A stretch of DNA of 64,000 nucleotides from Naematelia aurantialba. Lineage: Eukaryota; Basidiomycota; Tremellomycetes; Tremellales; Naemateliaceae. The notes below the pieces were generated by a model. The model saw only the letters and a list, made by a program, of their open reading frames with translations. It had not been told where the DNA came from and did no database searches. The translations under genes were made by a program, and so were the position numbers. Each line of letters starts with the position of its first letter. Positions within the stretch are counted from its first letter, which is position 1. The stretch spans positions 1,302,001-1,366,000 of the forward strand of contig JAKFAO010000008.1 in the NCBI GenBank assembly GCA_021527695.1, read 5' to 3'. This document shows positions 19,757-31,035 of this stretch, piece after piece.

Positions 19757-21323
19757 TCACAGCTCCTCCCCCAGAAACCATATCGTCTCTGTCCTTTGCC
19801 TCATGATGGTCTCTGCCCTCCCCAGAATACCATCATCCTCAAACTCCCTCTCCACCAAATTCTGACAATTGCCATAATCGTCCAGCTTGAACGCAGAGTC
19901 CATCGCACTCCTGACGTCAAAGTCGACACATTCCGACAGGAAAGAAACCTTCTCGGGCGCCAGACGGAGGTATACGTCCCGCGTCGCATAGTGTCTCTTC
20001 GCCTGCAGAGCATAGTCAGTACGGTTGGAGAATGAATCGTCATCGGCAGGATGGTCGGCGTCGTCGGACTGATCGGAGTGGAGCAAATGCGCCGGGAACT
20101 TGATGGCGAGTTTTTCGAGGGCACGCGCCTGAACTGCAGCTACGTCAGTCTGCCATGTTGGTCTGGGTGTGGGCGGCGGGGGAGGGGGGAGGGGGGAGGG
20201 GGGAGGTTGGCTCACGGTGATGAAGCTTTGCAGAGAGACGGTTGGTGATAAACGGGTGGTCGATGATAGCGTCCGTGGCAGCCAGTGACCATTGGGCAAG
20301 ATCCAGTTTCAGAGCCACCAGACCAAGATTGAATATGAGCGCGAAATACCTGCACCAAAATGTCAGCATGATGCCCAGGCATAAACATGAATTTATGCAC
20401 AGCGCATTGAGTCCTGACACCTTTCCCTCCCAGCATGGCATGTACATCTCGAGCGGACACCAAGGAGCAAGTCTTGCCAGAGCGTTCAGGAACGCCCAAC
20501 CAGCCTGGATTAGCTGTCCTCGTTTATAATGCCTAAACAATCCGAATTTAGCCCTCAAGCATTGGTCCCTGCCAAGTAGTCAGCGGGGTACGTACTGATC
20601 ACCGGCAATCTTCCATCCTTCCGCTTGTGTCATGGAAACTTTCAATTCCATGATGACACCATTCCCTTTTCTGCGCAGCATGAAAGCTGTAGGCAGCTCA
20701 ATAGGAATCTTCGTCCTCGCCAAGCTGCTCAAATGTACCTCACCCATGGTAATAACGAGTACAGCCATTAGCGTGAGGTGCTTGTGCCGGAGGTAGAACC
20801 ATGTATCCGCCAGGCGAATCATCCACCCGTCGGACTCGAACCATGCGGGGTCATTCTGAAACTGGGGGTGCCTCTTCGTGAGGTCTCTCCAGAGACGACG
20901 GGCTTGGCTTGAGTCTATCATCAGCTCGCCAGAGAACAACAGGCAAAGAACAGATGAATTAATTTGGTAAGTATGATACGCGACAAATAGTCAAGGAGCG
21001 GATGAGCCGTACAAGGGAGGGGCGAAGACTCACGCTTTGCGCGCCACGAGCACCTGCATGACACGTTCGCCCATCCCCTCAAGAATGTCCGACCCACTTC
21101 GACCCTGGGTTATCGCCCCCTCCACCTCCCACAGATTCCACAAAGTTGATGCAGCGGCGAACCTGCTCCTGGGTAACCTCCATGAACAAAGACCGATCAG
21201 CTGGTCGAGATCATCTCCGAAGGAGCAGACTTCTTCGCCGTACGTCACTATGGTCGGATCCAGCTCTGTGCCCATCTGCTGGAGTTGGCGCGCTCGGCCA
21301 CGAGAGTGTCGGAGCCAGGCCAT
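19757..21323 (-). CDS. Uncharacterised protein with TPR-like C-terminal half
   Basis: At least five exons. Exon 1 is 21323-21034 (MAWLRHSRGRARQLQQ...). Exon 2 starts near 20907 and contains RRLWRDLTKRHPQFQNDPAWFESDGW. Later exons carry RGQLIQAGWAFLNALARLAPW, FALIFNLGLVALKLDLAQWSLAATDAII, and KRHYATRDVYLRLAPEKV. The last exon ends at 19757 (TETIWFLGEEL). The helical pattern with ALxLxxxxxAxxxAxxAI suggests TPR-like repeats. No signal peptide or catalytic motif. Exon 2 appears to use a CAAG acceptor. The true start may lie further upstream. The family is not recognised. Confidence 0.65.
20171..20206. repeat. G-rich (GGGGGGA)n run, G-quadruplex-type
   Basis: Four or more G-runs of at least five G separated by single A, in an intron of the minus-strand gene (C-rich in the transcript). 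Confidence 0.8.
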
Positions 21324-21938
21324 CCCCTTGCAACTACTGGTGGGGTTAGGTAAGCGTAAGCTTGTCGGTGAGGCTTGGAAGCCAGGGACAATCTGCGCGC
21401 GCTATTGACCCTTCTGATTCTAGCAAGACCCGGTAGGAGGTTCCACCCCGAGCTCAGGAATGGCCAGCTTGAGACTTTGAGAGTCTAATCACAGACCCGG
21501 ATAAACGGACGTAGTCTGCGGGTAGAGTCAGGACAGCTGCTACACACACAAACGATCTTGAAGCTGTCGACCACCGAGATCAAAGAAGATGAAAGAGAAA
21601 GAAGGTGGGTGGCGCCGGGCGTAAATGAAATGGTGGCATTGCTAGTGGCGAATTCCATTCCCCGTCGTCAGATGCAGAATGGAGTTTCGAGGTTACAGCA
21701 CACAAATAATAACTTGACCGGACATTGCAACCACAACATACAGTATGCGCTTTGTTGCTCGTCGCTTTAACGAGAGAGTCAGTAGCTGTTCGAATGAGTG
21801 AAATTTTCAACAGCAGATAATTTGGTTTGTTTGCGGCCTAGTCGATTCATCCTACCGCAGCAGGCTGTCCAGTCATTTGTAGGATAGATTATGCATAATG
21901 AATATACTAGCTTACAACAATCGGGGTTCCCGATATGG
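21324..21938. other. Spacer between the 19757 gene start and the TRM11 stop
   Basis: No conserved frame. It should include the promoter of the minus-strand gene ending at 19757 and the TRM11 3' end. A 5' extension of the uncharacterised gene cannot be excluded. Confidence 0.4.
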
Positions 21939-23898
21939 CTATGATGGTACGGTGCGCGCGTCTTCCGACGAAAAAATGGTAGTGCTCCGCGGTACGAACT
22001 TTTCGTGATACTACCAACACTCGTCAGTACCTTCGTACCCCCCTTCTCCGCAGACTCACTCTACGTGCAAAGTCATGATGTGCTGGGACTTTTTCGCCGA
22101 TCGATTCGATGTCTTGATCCTCAAATGTCGGCATTTCCCCATCTTCCGTAGCGAACTTCTCCATGGTGATCAACTGAAATATGCAGCGTCAGCTTTCGTC
22201 CCCTTTTCTTTCCGTAGGTCGAGAATGACGTGTTATGAGGGAAGCAGCTCACCCTTCTTCCCCACTTTCCAAAGTCCTGCACGCTACCATCACCGACTTT
22301 GAGCTCTCTCATACCCTCTACAACGGGGATATCGATGGCATCGTATTCTTCTGTCACTGTGGGTAAGAAGAAAACGAGCCGACCGCGTGGAACGAGCAGA
22401 TATCTAGCGAGGTGGATGAGATCTCGTGTGAGGTTGACGAGTTCGTACGGGCGGAAGGGAGGTAAATAGGTACTTTTGCTTCCAAAGTTAATTGGTCAGC
22501 CTTGCACTTAATCATACGTCATAGGTCGATGAGAAGAACTTACCTGTGTGAAAAGGTCCCATCGTCGAGGATATAAGGATCTTCTCTGAGAGGCTTTTTC
22601 CGTGTCTCCTTTTTCCCTATACGTTTGGCTCCGGCGCGCACTCCATCTGTCTATCTGTGAGCTCGTCCATATATGCAAGTGCCAGAGCTCACATGGGGGA
22701 TCAGTGACGATGGCGTCCACCCAGCCGCCTCGTCGTATTGGAGATCTAGTCACATCGAAGGTCAAAAGGTCCAAGAATTTGTCCGCCACTCCATATTGCG
22801 CAGCCGCACGCAGCATGCCGGGGGTAAAATCTGGTCCTTTTGCTGTGTCGAGAAATCAGTATTTGGTACCGGCACAACAGAGGCGTAGGACTCCGCACAC
22901 ACATTTGCCTCTCATCTGTCGTCCATCGATATCCGAGCCCATGACGTACGCTCCGAATGTTGCACAGGCATACAACATCGAGCCCGTCCCCGCAAAAGGA
23001 TCGTAGATAATTTTGCCTGGTCGAGGCTACTCGCCGTGAGCCTTCAGGATCTTCGCGCGGCGATGTCAAAGTCACTCACGAGAGCTTGATTTGCCATCAA
23101 GAAACCCATCTCAGCTTCCATCGAAGTGTTGCCATAAAACGCTCTTGTCTTTACAGAATGCGCATTCACAAGCGGCCGGGCACGAGAGAGGCCAATCTGT
23201 GAAATCATTGTGAGCTGTCTCGTATGGCAATGAGGGGAAGAGCTCACTCGGCGCCCAAAGTAGACGGTCCTGAACTGCCCATCTCTAGCTAGTCGTTCCT
23301 CACGACTGCGTATCGTAACGTAGTCGTCTATTCCGAATCAGCTGATGAATCGTGCAGAACCAATCATGCAACTGACAATCCTCAAACACCACATAATCTA
23401 CTTCAGGATTGTCCAGCTCCACTCCCCCTGCCAAGCCTAAATATGCAAACGACTTGACGACCTCTCTTTGGTATCAGTTGTATTCAGCGCAGGAAGACAC
23501 TCACAATTGCCTGGAGACCGAGACATGGTAGTTTGATGCTTCTGTAGTTATCCTGAATGTCTTGTCGCTGAAGCCGGCGAATAGTGTCGTCTGTTTCTTC
23601 AGCTGGGCATGCAGCGCGTCATAGCTGTCGGCCTGGGCGTAGAGCTCTGCTATCCACCTGAATTGCGTGCATATGAGATGTTGTCACCAGCAACGGGGTA
23701 GGCTTACATGATGAGCGTTCCCCGATCAAGCAGTCTCTGCACATGTTCCTCCTCTTCTAACTCCACCACCAGGATACCTCGACTCTTGTCCTCCGAGACG
23801 AAGCGGACTAGAAAGCCGAAAGTCTGTGCGACCGACAAGATGGACGGAAGGCGGAATGTCAAGTGGTCCAGCGATACTCGCAAGATGTAAAGCGGCAT
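21939..23898 (-). CDS. TRM11: tRNA (guanine-10-N2)-methyltransferase catalytic subunit Trm11
   Basis: Start ATG 23896-23898 (MPLYILRVSLDHLTFRLPS). Exon 1 is 23898-23708 and exon 2 starts at 23657. The stop is at 21939-21941, after a last intron that restores ARRYHEKFVPRSTT. Several introns interrupt the gene. Motifs: an N-terminal THUMP-like region (LDNPEVDYVVFED), RRIGLSRARPLVNAHSVKTR, the SAM-binding motif YDPFAGTGSMLYAC, and the amino-methyltransferase motif IVTDPPYGVRAGAKRIG. Known role: with the Trm112 partner it makes m2G10 in tRNAs. An internal intron needs a CAAAG acceptor to keep the conserved order RQLEVVKSFAYLGLAGG. It diverges from the PTPA gene across 207 bases. All catalytic motifs are intact. 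Confidence 0.94.
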
Positions 23899-24105
23899 CT
23901 TTCGTCGCGCCCCTCGCTCTGTGAGAGGCACCCAAAGGTCAGACTGAGATGGGCAGGACAGCAAAGAAAAGTTGAGCAACTGCAAAAACATGGAGACTGG
24001 CGTTTCCAACGGAGATGACCTCTATGAGACAACAACCGTGGGATACCTCAGCCCTGTCGCTCGACGCATTGTCCAGCCTTGCTTTCTCGTCGTGTAGACA
24101 ATGCA
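23899..24105. promoter_or_regulatory. Short bidirectional promoter between TRM11 and the PTPA gene
   Basis: Only 207 bases separate the two divergent ATGs, so core promoter and leaders of both genes must fit here or overlap. No clear TATA box was seen. Confidence 0.5.
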
Positions 24106-25475
24106 ATGCAACCAATACCAGCACAAGCGCCAGCAGATTCGTGGGCGAGCAGCGGAAGCTCCAAGAGTCCAGATGTACACCTTCCATCCAGCCCAGCGGC
24201 TCCGACTCCATGTCTGACTTCCGAAGTAACAGTCGCGCAATGGCCCACGACTCCTGGCTTCAAGGGATTCTGGGGATGGATAAAGCAGCGGTGCGACCGG
24301 ATCAAGGGGAGAGCCATTTTAACAGGAGCCGCTCCCGCTGATTTTAACGTTCGTCGCACTCGTCCAGCGTCAGGGATGAACAACTGGAAAGTGAGGCTGA
24401 TGAGACTCAGGGTGTGCAACACCTGTTGAATATCTTGGACCGAGTGCTAGAGTGGAGTGAGGAGATCCCATTACAAGCCCAATCTAGTCAGAGATTTGGG
24501 AATCTCGCCTTTCGGGAGTTCATCAAGCTCGTCGAAGACGTTGGCTTCTTACTTTTCATGCGATGGGGAAACTGACGATACGTGACTAGCGGCTACCTGC
24601 TCTGGTCAATTCCGCTCCTTTACCGCCATACCTATCGGACCAGATCCTGCCCCTGTTCCTTCGCTCACATGCCTTTGGCCACCCAGTTCGCCTCGACTAT
24701 GGGACAGGCCACGAGCTTGCGTTCATTCTTTCGATGTGGTGTTGCGTCGTATCCGGCTTCGTCAGCGGCGAAGATGAGGAGGACGAGCTGATCCTGAGGA
24801 TCTTCCCAAGGTATGCTGTTCCATGCGGGGGACATGAAAGAATGGGTTAATGAGTTTCAGGTATCTCGAACTGGTGACTGCTCTCCAGCAGAAGTTCCGA
24901 CTTGAACCAGCGGGGTCGCATGGCGTCTGGGGCCTCGACGACTTTTGTTTCTTCCCGTAAATTCGTCCCGGTTGCCGACTGATCACCGCTGATATGTCGC
25001 TCAGGTACCTGTTTGGTGCTGCACAACTGCTAGGTGCGTCTCCAATCACGGATCACGGTTTTGTTTGTCGCTTTGGCTGACTTGATGGTCAGATTCTTCA
25101 ACGACACCAGCACAATGCCTTCAAGACGCCCTGGCAAAGCCATCATCGGGGTCGCCACAATTCAAGGACCTCTATACTCTTTCCTTACATCGCATCACGC
25201 TGTTCAAGAAGGGAGCATCGTTCTCGGAGCACTCTCCGCTCTTGTATCAGCTATCGACATTTCCAGATTGGAAGAAGCCGTTTGGCGGATTACAAAAGAT
25301 GTTTCTAGGCGAGGTGGCGGGCAAGCGGGTGGTCGTGCAGGGTTTGTGGATCGGAGGGTGGTGCTGGGGCGAGCACATGCCGGTGGTGAGGGAACGGGAG
25401 CGACTGGAAGATGATGCAAGATCAGGGAAGGGAGCGCTGCCTGGAGAGGTGACCAGGGCGCCTTGGGCGAGATGA
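24106..25475 (+). CDS. PP2A phosphatase activator (PTPA; Rrd1/Rrd2 family peptidyl-prolyl isomerase)
   Basis: Six exons: 24106-24290, 24368-24539, 24590-24810, 24861-24956, 25005-25033, 25093-25475; 361 aa. Diagnostic PTPA blocks: [71 protein letters not shown], and [19 protein letters not shown]. The helical start [11 protein letters not shown] matches the family N-terminus. The first intron (24291-24367, donor GTGCGA) is the only one that joins it in frame to the next block. Known role: it activates PP2A catalytic subunits by conformational change/metal loading and has prolyl isomerase activity. Rrd1 and Rrd2 cannot be separated by eye. The C-terminal tail ([14 protein letters not shown]...) is charged and variable. 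Confidence 0.93.
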
Positions 25476-26059
25476 GAGGGAACCGCGATACCCGGCATCA
25501 ATTGATTCACTCTAACAAGGAGCACATGACCCACTTGTACACGACGCAGTCTATGCATTGACAGCTACGAGCGCTTCAGACCTGCGCCTGGATCACAGTC
25601 TGCCTACAAAGTGACTTACTTTCTTGCTCGATTTGTTCCAGACTTGGTTCTCTGCGTTTGAGTAGGACGGATACAGAAGCGTATTGTATCCTCTCCTTAC
25701 ATGTACGGCGTTGCAGCTTCGCCGGTTCGGCGATGCGCCGGCTTCTCGGTAGGTTACTTAGTCGGTCTTTGGCATTATTCTAGTTGCACCACCTTTCGAG
25801 CTCCGCCTTCTTTGCTCTCGCTCATTTGTTGAACCCCTCCCTTCTATTCTCTGTTCATTCTTGGAAGTCCTCTGTTCATTCTTGGAAAGACCATTATTCT
25901 TGCCCTTGCCTGTCGTCTAGAAGCCCCATGTTCTCTCTGTCATGGCGCAGCCTTCTTACGGAGCTCAGGCGGTGCTTCGGGTTATAAACCACAACAAGGC
26001 ACCTGGGACACATAAGAACGTGTTGTACTACTCACAGCCCATAAATCACCGCCTTTTTT
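25476..26059. other. Spacer / promoter region of the 26060 gene
   Basis: Holds an 18-bp direct repeat (CTCTGTTCATTCTTGGAA at about 25849 and 25871) and a TATAAA at 25983-25988. No other gene is recognised. Confidence 0.5.
25983..25988 (+). promoter_or_regulatory. TATA box of the 26060 gene
   Basis: TATAAA in GGTTATAAACC, 77 bases upstream of the ATG, a plausible core-promoter distance. Confidence 0.45.
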
Positions 26060-27709
26060 ATGGACTCGCTTGAACGAACTGACATATCCCACGGTTCTCA
26101 AGAGTACCCGCGGGACAGAGACCGTCGGTCTAAAGAAAGCAGCACCACATGGCATGGAAGCGCTCTGTTCAGTGGCGCGCGAAACCCCTCCTTATATCAA
26201 TCAAACCCATATGGGTCTTCGCCCGGACCCGGAAGCGTCGACGGGACTCAGACGCGTTGGGATATAGCTGCATCTTCACACCCTTATCAAATTGCTACAG
26301 CTGGTCAGCAAACCCCCGTGGCAGGTCCCTCCAGTGGTACCCAACATCCGAGTTCAGAGACATCTCCATTCCAAGCCGGACCTTCAAGTTCGACTCGATT
26401 TCATTCTTCGGAAGTCGCAGGCATGCATCATGACTCATATTTGCCCGGGGTCAATTATGACTCACGCACGGGGGTGATATCGCCACAGGGGATCTCCCAA
26501 CAGTACTACCCCCAGCCATCAGAAGGTCAGGCGCAAGGCCAGTTCAGCATGGAAGGAAGAGCCAATCTTTTCCATCATGAAGCTTCACAGCCGTCACCGT
26601 TGGAGCTCGGTTCACATGTCTGGGCGCACCAGTCTGGAGCATCAGAGCACGCTGGAGTTTATCCTCACAAGGCAGCAGCAGGAGGATCCCGCGGCAAACG
26701 GCGAAAGCCGGACGATGTTGCAGTTTCGCAACCGTCACAGAGGAGATGGGTAATTCCGGAGTCGTTGGACGAAGATGATCTCCAGGGGCACAGCATGCCC
26801 TCTCTGACAGGCCGACGAAATCCTCAAAGCAGCTCCAGAGGCTCTGATCCGGCTGTGTGGCAAGGGACGGTCCAGAGCCGTCGAACTATAACACCTTCGA
26901 CTCTTCCACAAGTTTCATTTCCGCCCAGTCCCAGTGGGTCTCCACAAACGGGAGCCCCTCCCGACCAGTCTGCGTCCCGTTCGTTCCGCTTCCTGCCGGT
27001 AACCCTTCCACTCGCAGAGCTAGCGCGACCACTTTCTGGTGAGGGGAGTCAAGAATCCAAAGGGCCGGAAGAACATGTCAGTGGAGAATCCCAGACGGAA
27101 CAGAGAGCTGTAAAGCTGTACGAAGCTGCTAAGCAAGCGGCAAGTCTCAAAGGTGTCGAGGTTACGGAGATGTACTCGCGATCATTGAGAGAATTCGTTC
27201 AGAGAGGGACCTGCGATGCCTGTGGCCGACTCGTTCGGGAGCTGTCGTCGAGCGAAGTCGACTTTGTTCTTGAAACGCACCCCAGACCGGACTCGATCTG
27301 GTCCCAGTCGTCTTTGGGTAAGGGTTGGTCCAGAACCTTTGTCGGTGTGGCCTTGTTCTCCTGCTCCAACAAGACCTGCTATTCGACTTGTGCACATCTC
27401 GTACGGCTCCTCATTGGTGACAGGCTACTACAGGATCTCGAGCGGGAACGTCGTGCCCGCTGGGAGCGCACAGCCAAGAAGAATCCATCCACCTCCAAGC
27501 CGAAAGCAAGGAAGATCAAGGAGATCAACCCACTGACAGTTACAGCCAGGATGGAGGCTCGCGTCTTCTATGTATGCACTGGTTGCGGAACGACTACCTT
27601 CTCGGGACGAAAACTTCGAAACAAGGGGCAAACCCGCCGGTTGGACGAGAATCCGACCTTCATCTGCCATGCAAATTGTTCTAGAAAGCACTGGCGAAAT
27701 GCAAGTTAG
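26060..27709 (+). CDS. Intronless hypothetical protein with C-terminal Cys-rich (putative zinc-binding) domain
   Basis: One uninterrupted 549-aa frame from ATG 26060, notable in this intron-rich region. Residues 1-350 are Ser/Pro/Gln/Gly-rich and disordered, with a basic patch SRGKRRKPDD (about 210-220), a possible nuclear signal. Residues ~350-549 are folded-looking: KLYEAAKQAASLKGVEV, then Cys pairs in CDACGRL, CSNKTCYSTCAH, YVCTGCGTTTFSGRK and FICHANCSRKHW, with an Arg/Lys-rich helix (LERERRARWERTAKK) between. Three CxxC-type pairs plus further Cys/His would suit two zinc sites. I do not recognise the family. A nuclear DNA/RNA-binding role is only inferred. A retrocopy origin is possible given the lack of introns. 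Confidence 0.8.
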   Translation: MDSLERTDISHGSQEYPRDRDRRSKESSTTWHGSALFSGARNPSLYQSNPYGSSPGPGSVDGTQTRWDIAASSHPYQIATAGQQTPVAGPSSGTQHPSSETSPFQAGPSSSTRFHSSEVAGMHHDSYLPGVNYDSRTGVISPQGISQQYYPQPSEGQAQGQFSMEGRANLFHHEASQPSPLELGSHVWAHQSGASEHAGVYPHKAAAGGSRGKRRKPDDVAVSQPSQRRWVIPESLDEDDLQGHSMPSLTGRRNPQSSSRGSDPAVWQGTVQSRRTITPSTLPQVSFPPSPSGSPQTGAPPDQSASRSFRFLPVTLPLAELARPLSGEGSQESKGPEEHVSGESQTEQRAVKLYEAAKQAASLKGVEVTEMYSRSLREFVQRGTCDACGRLVRELSSSEVDFVLETHPRPDSIWSQSSLGKGWSRTFVGVALFSCSNKTCYSTCAHLVRLLIGDRLLQDLERERRARWERTAKKNPSTSKPKARKIKEINPLTVTARMEARVFYVCTGCGTTTFSGRKLRNKGQTRRLDENPTFICHANCSRKHWRNAS

Positions 27710-28526
27710 CAGCGATGTGGCCACTGCTACAACCATATCGGTTACACCGGTTGTCAAGACCGTTGCCTTGATCTCCAAGGAGATCCCAAAATGCCTGTCG
27801 TTTGGTGTATAATGAGCTTTGGTTGAAAACATGCCGACAATTACAACGCACGGAACGCACGGACGTGTTGAGCCTTCGTAATGACGGGATGCATCGAGGT
27901 GAAGTGCAAGGATGGTGTTGAGGCTCCCTAGCAACACAAATCTCCTAGTCTGGATTAATGTGGCATCAACGTAATACATGTATCTCTCAGAGCTGTCCGT
28001 TCATTTGCAGGTGCATGCTGGGCAGCAAGGGATGTATCATTGGGGAAAATTGCCTGAGATGTCACTGATGCTGTTGTCGTCGGGGAAAGCGGTGTGTACA
28101 ACGACGATCGACAGTATGCCAGCTTTGCCTTCTCATCGGTATGAGCATAATCGAAGGGTAAGACTAAATTAAGAGTCCTACGTCACATCAGAAATACTAC
28201 TCATGGCTCCATTGAACCCGCACCCGTTGTATCCACCTCCGTTGCCTTCATTCGATTGGGAGGGCGATTGGTATTGCCGACACCTTGCCTAGCCTACCTC
28301 ATGACCACGCAGAGTAGCACTGCCACTGAGTGGGTATCGCACCCTGGTTGGCCGAACAGCTCAAAGTTGGAAGACAGGCAAAGTTGGAAGACAGGCAGGT
28401 CGTATGGCTTCAAATTGACTCATTTTCTTCGATGCGTGGGCCGGTTCGACTTTCACCAAACACCGGTGTCATGGTACTACTGAGCATGACAGTACCGTCC
28501 ACTAATCATTTCATCATTGACACCCT
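27710..28526. other. Convergent 3'-3' spacer
   Basis: 817 bases between converging stops. It contains a 17-bp tandem duplication (28363-28396, unit begins AAAGTTGGAAGAC). No coding frame looks conserved. Confidence 0.55.
28363..28396. repeat. 17-bp tandem duplication
   Basis: Two adjacent copies of AAAGTTGGAAGACAGGC, perfect by eye. Confidence 0.9.
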
Positions 28527-30458
28527 TCATGACCGACTCGTTATGTTGCCCTGGACCCAAGTCCCATTGTTGCCCATACTTGCCCATGCGCTGTCAACCT
28601 CCCACACCCCTATCTGCACCTTGCTGCCCTCCGGCATTCCCGTTGTCGCCACCGTGAAATTTGTCAGTGGTTTACTAGGGAAGAAAGTGGCTGTGCCAGC
28701 ATAATCCCCACCGTCAAGGAACATCTCGATAATGCTGCGATCGAACAATGCTGAGATCTGTGTGGCCAGTCCGGCCTGGGCGACACTGAATCGATTGGTG
28801 AAGAATGGATTGTCAAAGGCGTAGGTACGTCCACGATCGAGCCATGCTTGACCGGCGTTGGCGCCGCCAAAGAAGTATCCCCCCGCCACGCTCTCGCCTG
28901 TCATTACGGACGCATACGAGAAGTTGAGCGAAGCATAGGGGAGGTATGTCGCTGTTTCAGCATCGTTAGGGAGGGTGATGTTGGCCTGAAACCAAATGGC
29001 GTTTGAGGCGGTTCCAGAGAAATCGACAGATACCGACTTGTTGGCGAAATCGCTGTCGTAGCTCAGTTCCCCGCCCAGCACAGCGTCGAGGTTGTATGGC
29101 GCGGAAACCAGATCCCATCCCACCCTTGTGAGATTTTTGAGGTACTGTCGACGGGGGATCGTCATGCTCGAACGCCAGCCTTCCCACGACGTGGGTACCT
29201 CGTCGGTGTACTGCCAGTTGCTCGCCCACCCCATCGAAATGGCGTCGGATCCTGCCGGTGTCCCATAGAAGAACTGCGCCGCATAGTCGTCTTTCGCAAA
29301 GGAAGCAATGCGCGCAGCATTATCAACGGGGGTAAAATGCGTACCGTCAAACGTTCCGGGAAAGTACTGGGTAATGGAACCTCCCTGAGGCGATCCGGGG
29401 TTGGTCGACACGATGAGCACCCACATGGTGTCTTGCGAGCCTTGGACGGGCACCTCTACTAGGTTCGGGCACTCGTATTGCAGTCCCAATATTCCCGCAT
29501 GAGTCACGTTTGACGCAAAGGTCCATTCTCGGAGGTCGCTGCTCGTGTATATTCCAATGACAAAATCTTGCGCAAATGCTATGACCATGACCCAATGATC
29601 TTCATACCAGATGACCTTTGGATCGCGGAATTGCGTAGAGCCGATGCTGAGCACCGGATTACCGTCGTAAAGCTCAAACGTATATCCTCCATCAAAAGAA
29701 TATGCGATCTGCTGGACTTCCTCGGTCGGCGTGTGGAGTGTATAGATGGCGACGACGCCGTTGCCTTGGTCCGGGAAGAACCCAGAAGTATTGTTCACAT
29801 CGACAACGCAGGAACCCGAGAAGACCAGTGCCGTCGCGTTTTCTGGAAACAACGCTATAGGCTGATTGATCCAGTGGTACAGGTCTTGGGACGTTGCATG
29901 ACCCCAGTGCTGGTTACCTGCTACCAAATCGGTGGGGTTGTCTGCCCGAATCAGCCGCGAACCTCAAATGCAGGCGGCGTTGAGGCTGGGGCCGTCGACG
30001 TACATTGGTAATACAAGTGCCATGTGTTGTTGGCATCTAGAAACATCCCATTCGGATCATTCATGAAGCCCTGCCCACGCCGGTGAGCTGGCGTGTGCCT
30101 TGTACTGAGTGGGACGGGCGCGCATGCTGACCTGAGGTGGGGAGAAATGCACTTGTGGGCGGAATGGGCCAGAGTAGTCTCCCGGTACTGGTGTTCCCGA
30201 CGGTACCCCAGCTTCTGCATACGCTGCCGTACTGGCCGCCGGGGCTAAAGAGCTCGATGCGGCCAAAGCAGACCGTACCTGGCTGCCCACCACCATAAAC
30301 CCCGACAGAAGCGTAGTCGGTAAGCGGATCATGCCGGGATAGCTCAGGAAGAGCAGGGGGACCAAGGCCCATAAGATAAACCTATATCTAGAGAGCATAC
30401 GAGCATGAAAGCCCGTCTTGTCATGACTCTTGCGACCTGGCTCGTTCGAGCGTCCCAT
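28527..30458 (-). CDS. GH32 beta-fructofuranosidase (invertase-like), type II membrane-anchored
   Basis: Three exons (minus): 30458-30132, 30070-30004, 29941-28527; 602 aa. GH32 motifs: the nucleophile in GFMNDPNG (split just after FSPPQ by intron 1), [21 protein letters not shown] (across intron 2), VFSGSC, the transition-state stabiliser in FRDPKV, and the acid/base Glu in YECPNL. The C-terminal beta-sandwich is present (RSIIEMFLDGG). The enzyme splits terminal fructose from sucrose or fructans (known). Instead of a cleavable leader at residue 1 it has a basic cytosolic tail (about 23 aa, GRKSHDK) and then one hydrophobic segment (FILWALVPLLFLSYPGM), which suggests a type II anchor; many N-glycosylation sequons follow. 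It diverges from BUD4. Confidence 0.94.
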
Positions 30459-31035
30459 CGTGACCAATAATGCAACGAGTAGTACCCGTGGACCGGCTCC
30501 CTCGTCATACTGTCGGAAACGCTCGGTCGACCGACGTCGTAAATCCCATGACTCTCAGGATCCCATACTGGAGCCAGCACGCTGCCAAGCCACTCGCAGG
30601 ACAGAACCAGAACGACTGCCTATGCATTACAAGCCACCACACGGCATCGCATACAGGAGGAGGCAAAGGCGAAACTCTCGCCACACTTCTTGAAACTCAA
30701 AACGCCGAGCCAATTGCCGAGGAGCAGAAGCGCGGCTGACTTTTGGCCTCTTGAACGGCGTAAACAATCCATCGAGCCATATCCCATTTTCTCCCTCTTG
30801 TGCTTGACCCTTTCTCATCGCCTCTCCTACATCTTTGCATCTCGACCATCGAAGCTCTCGCCACTTCAACAACGACAACGTGGACAGAGTGATCCACCAT
30901 TCAGGCAGGACTGACGACGCTGAGGGAAAGAGGAAGTCTTCGTGTGCGAGGTTGAGTGATCCGCCACCGTCGGCTGGGGCTGTTTACTCCAACTCACTCG
31001 TGTGTCAACATTCTCTTTCCTGCCCAAGTCTCATC

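Noticed and set aside
25849..25890. Direct repeat CTCTGTTCATTCTTGGAA as a possible transposon target-site duplication
   Set aside because: The copies are only a few bases apart with no element between them; a local duplication is simpler.
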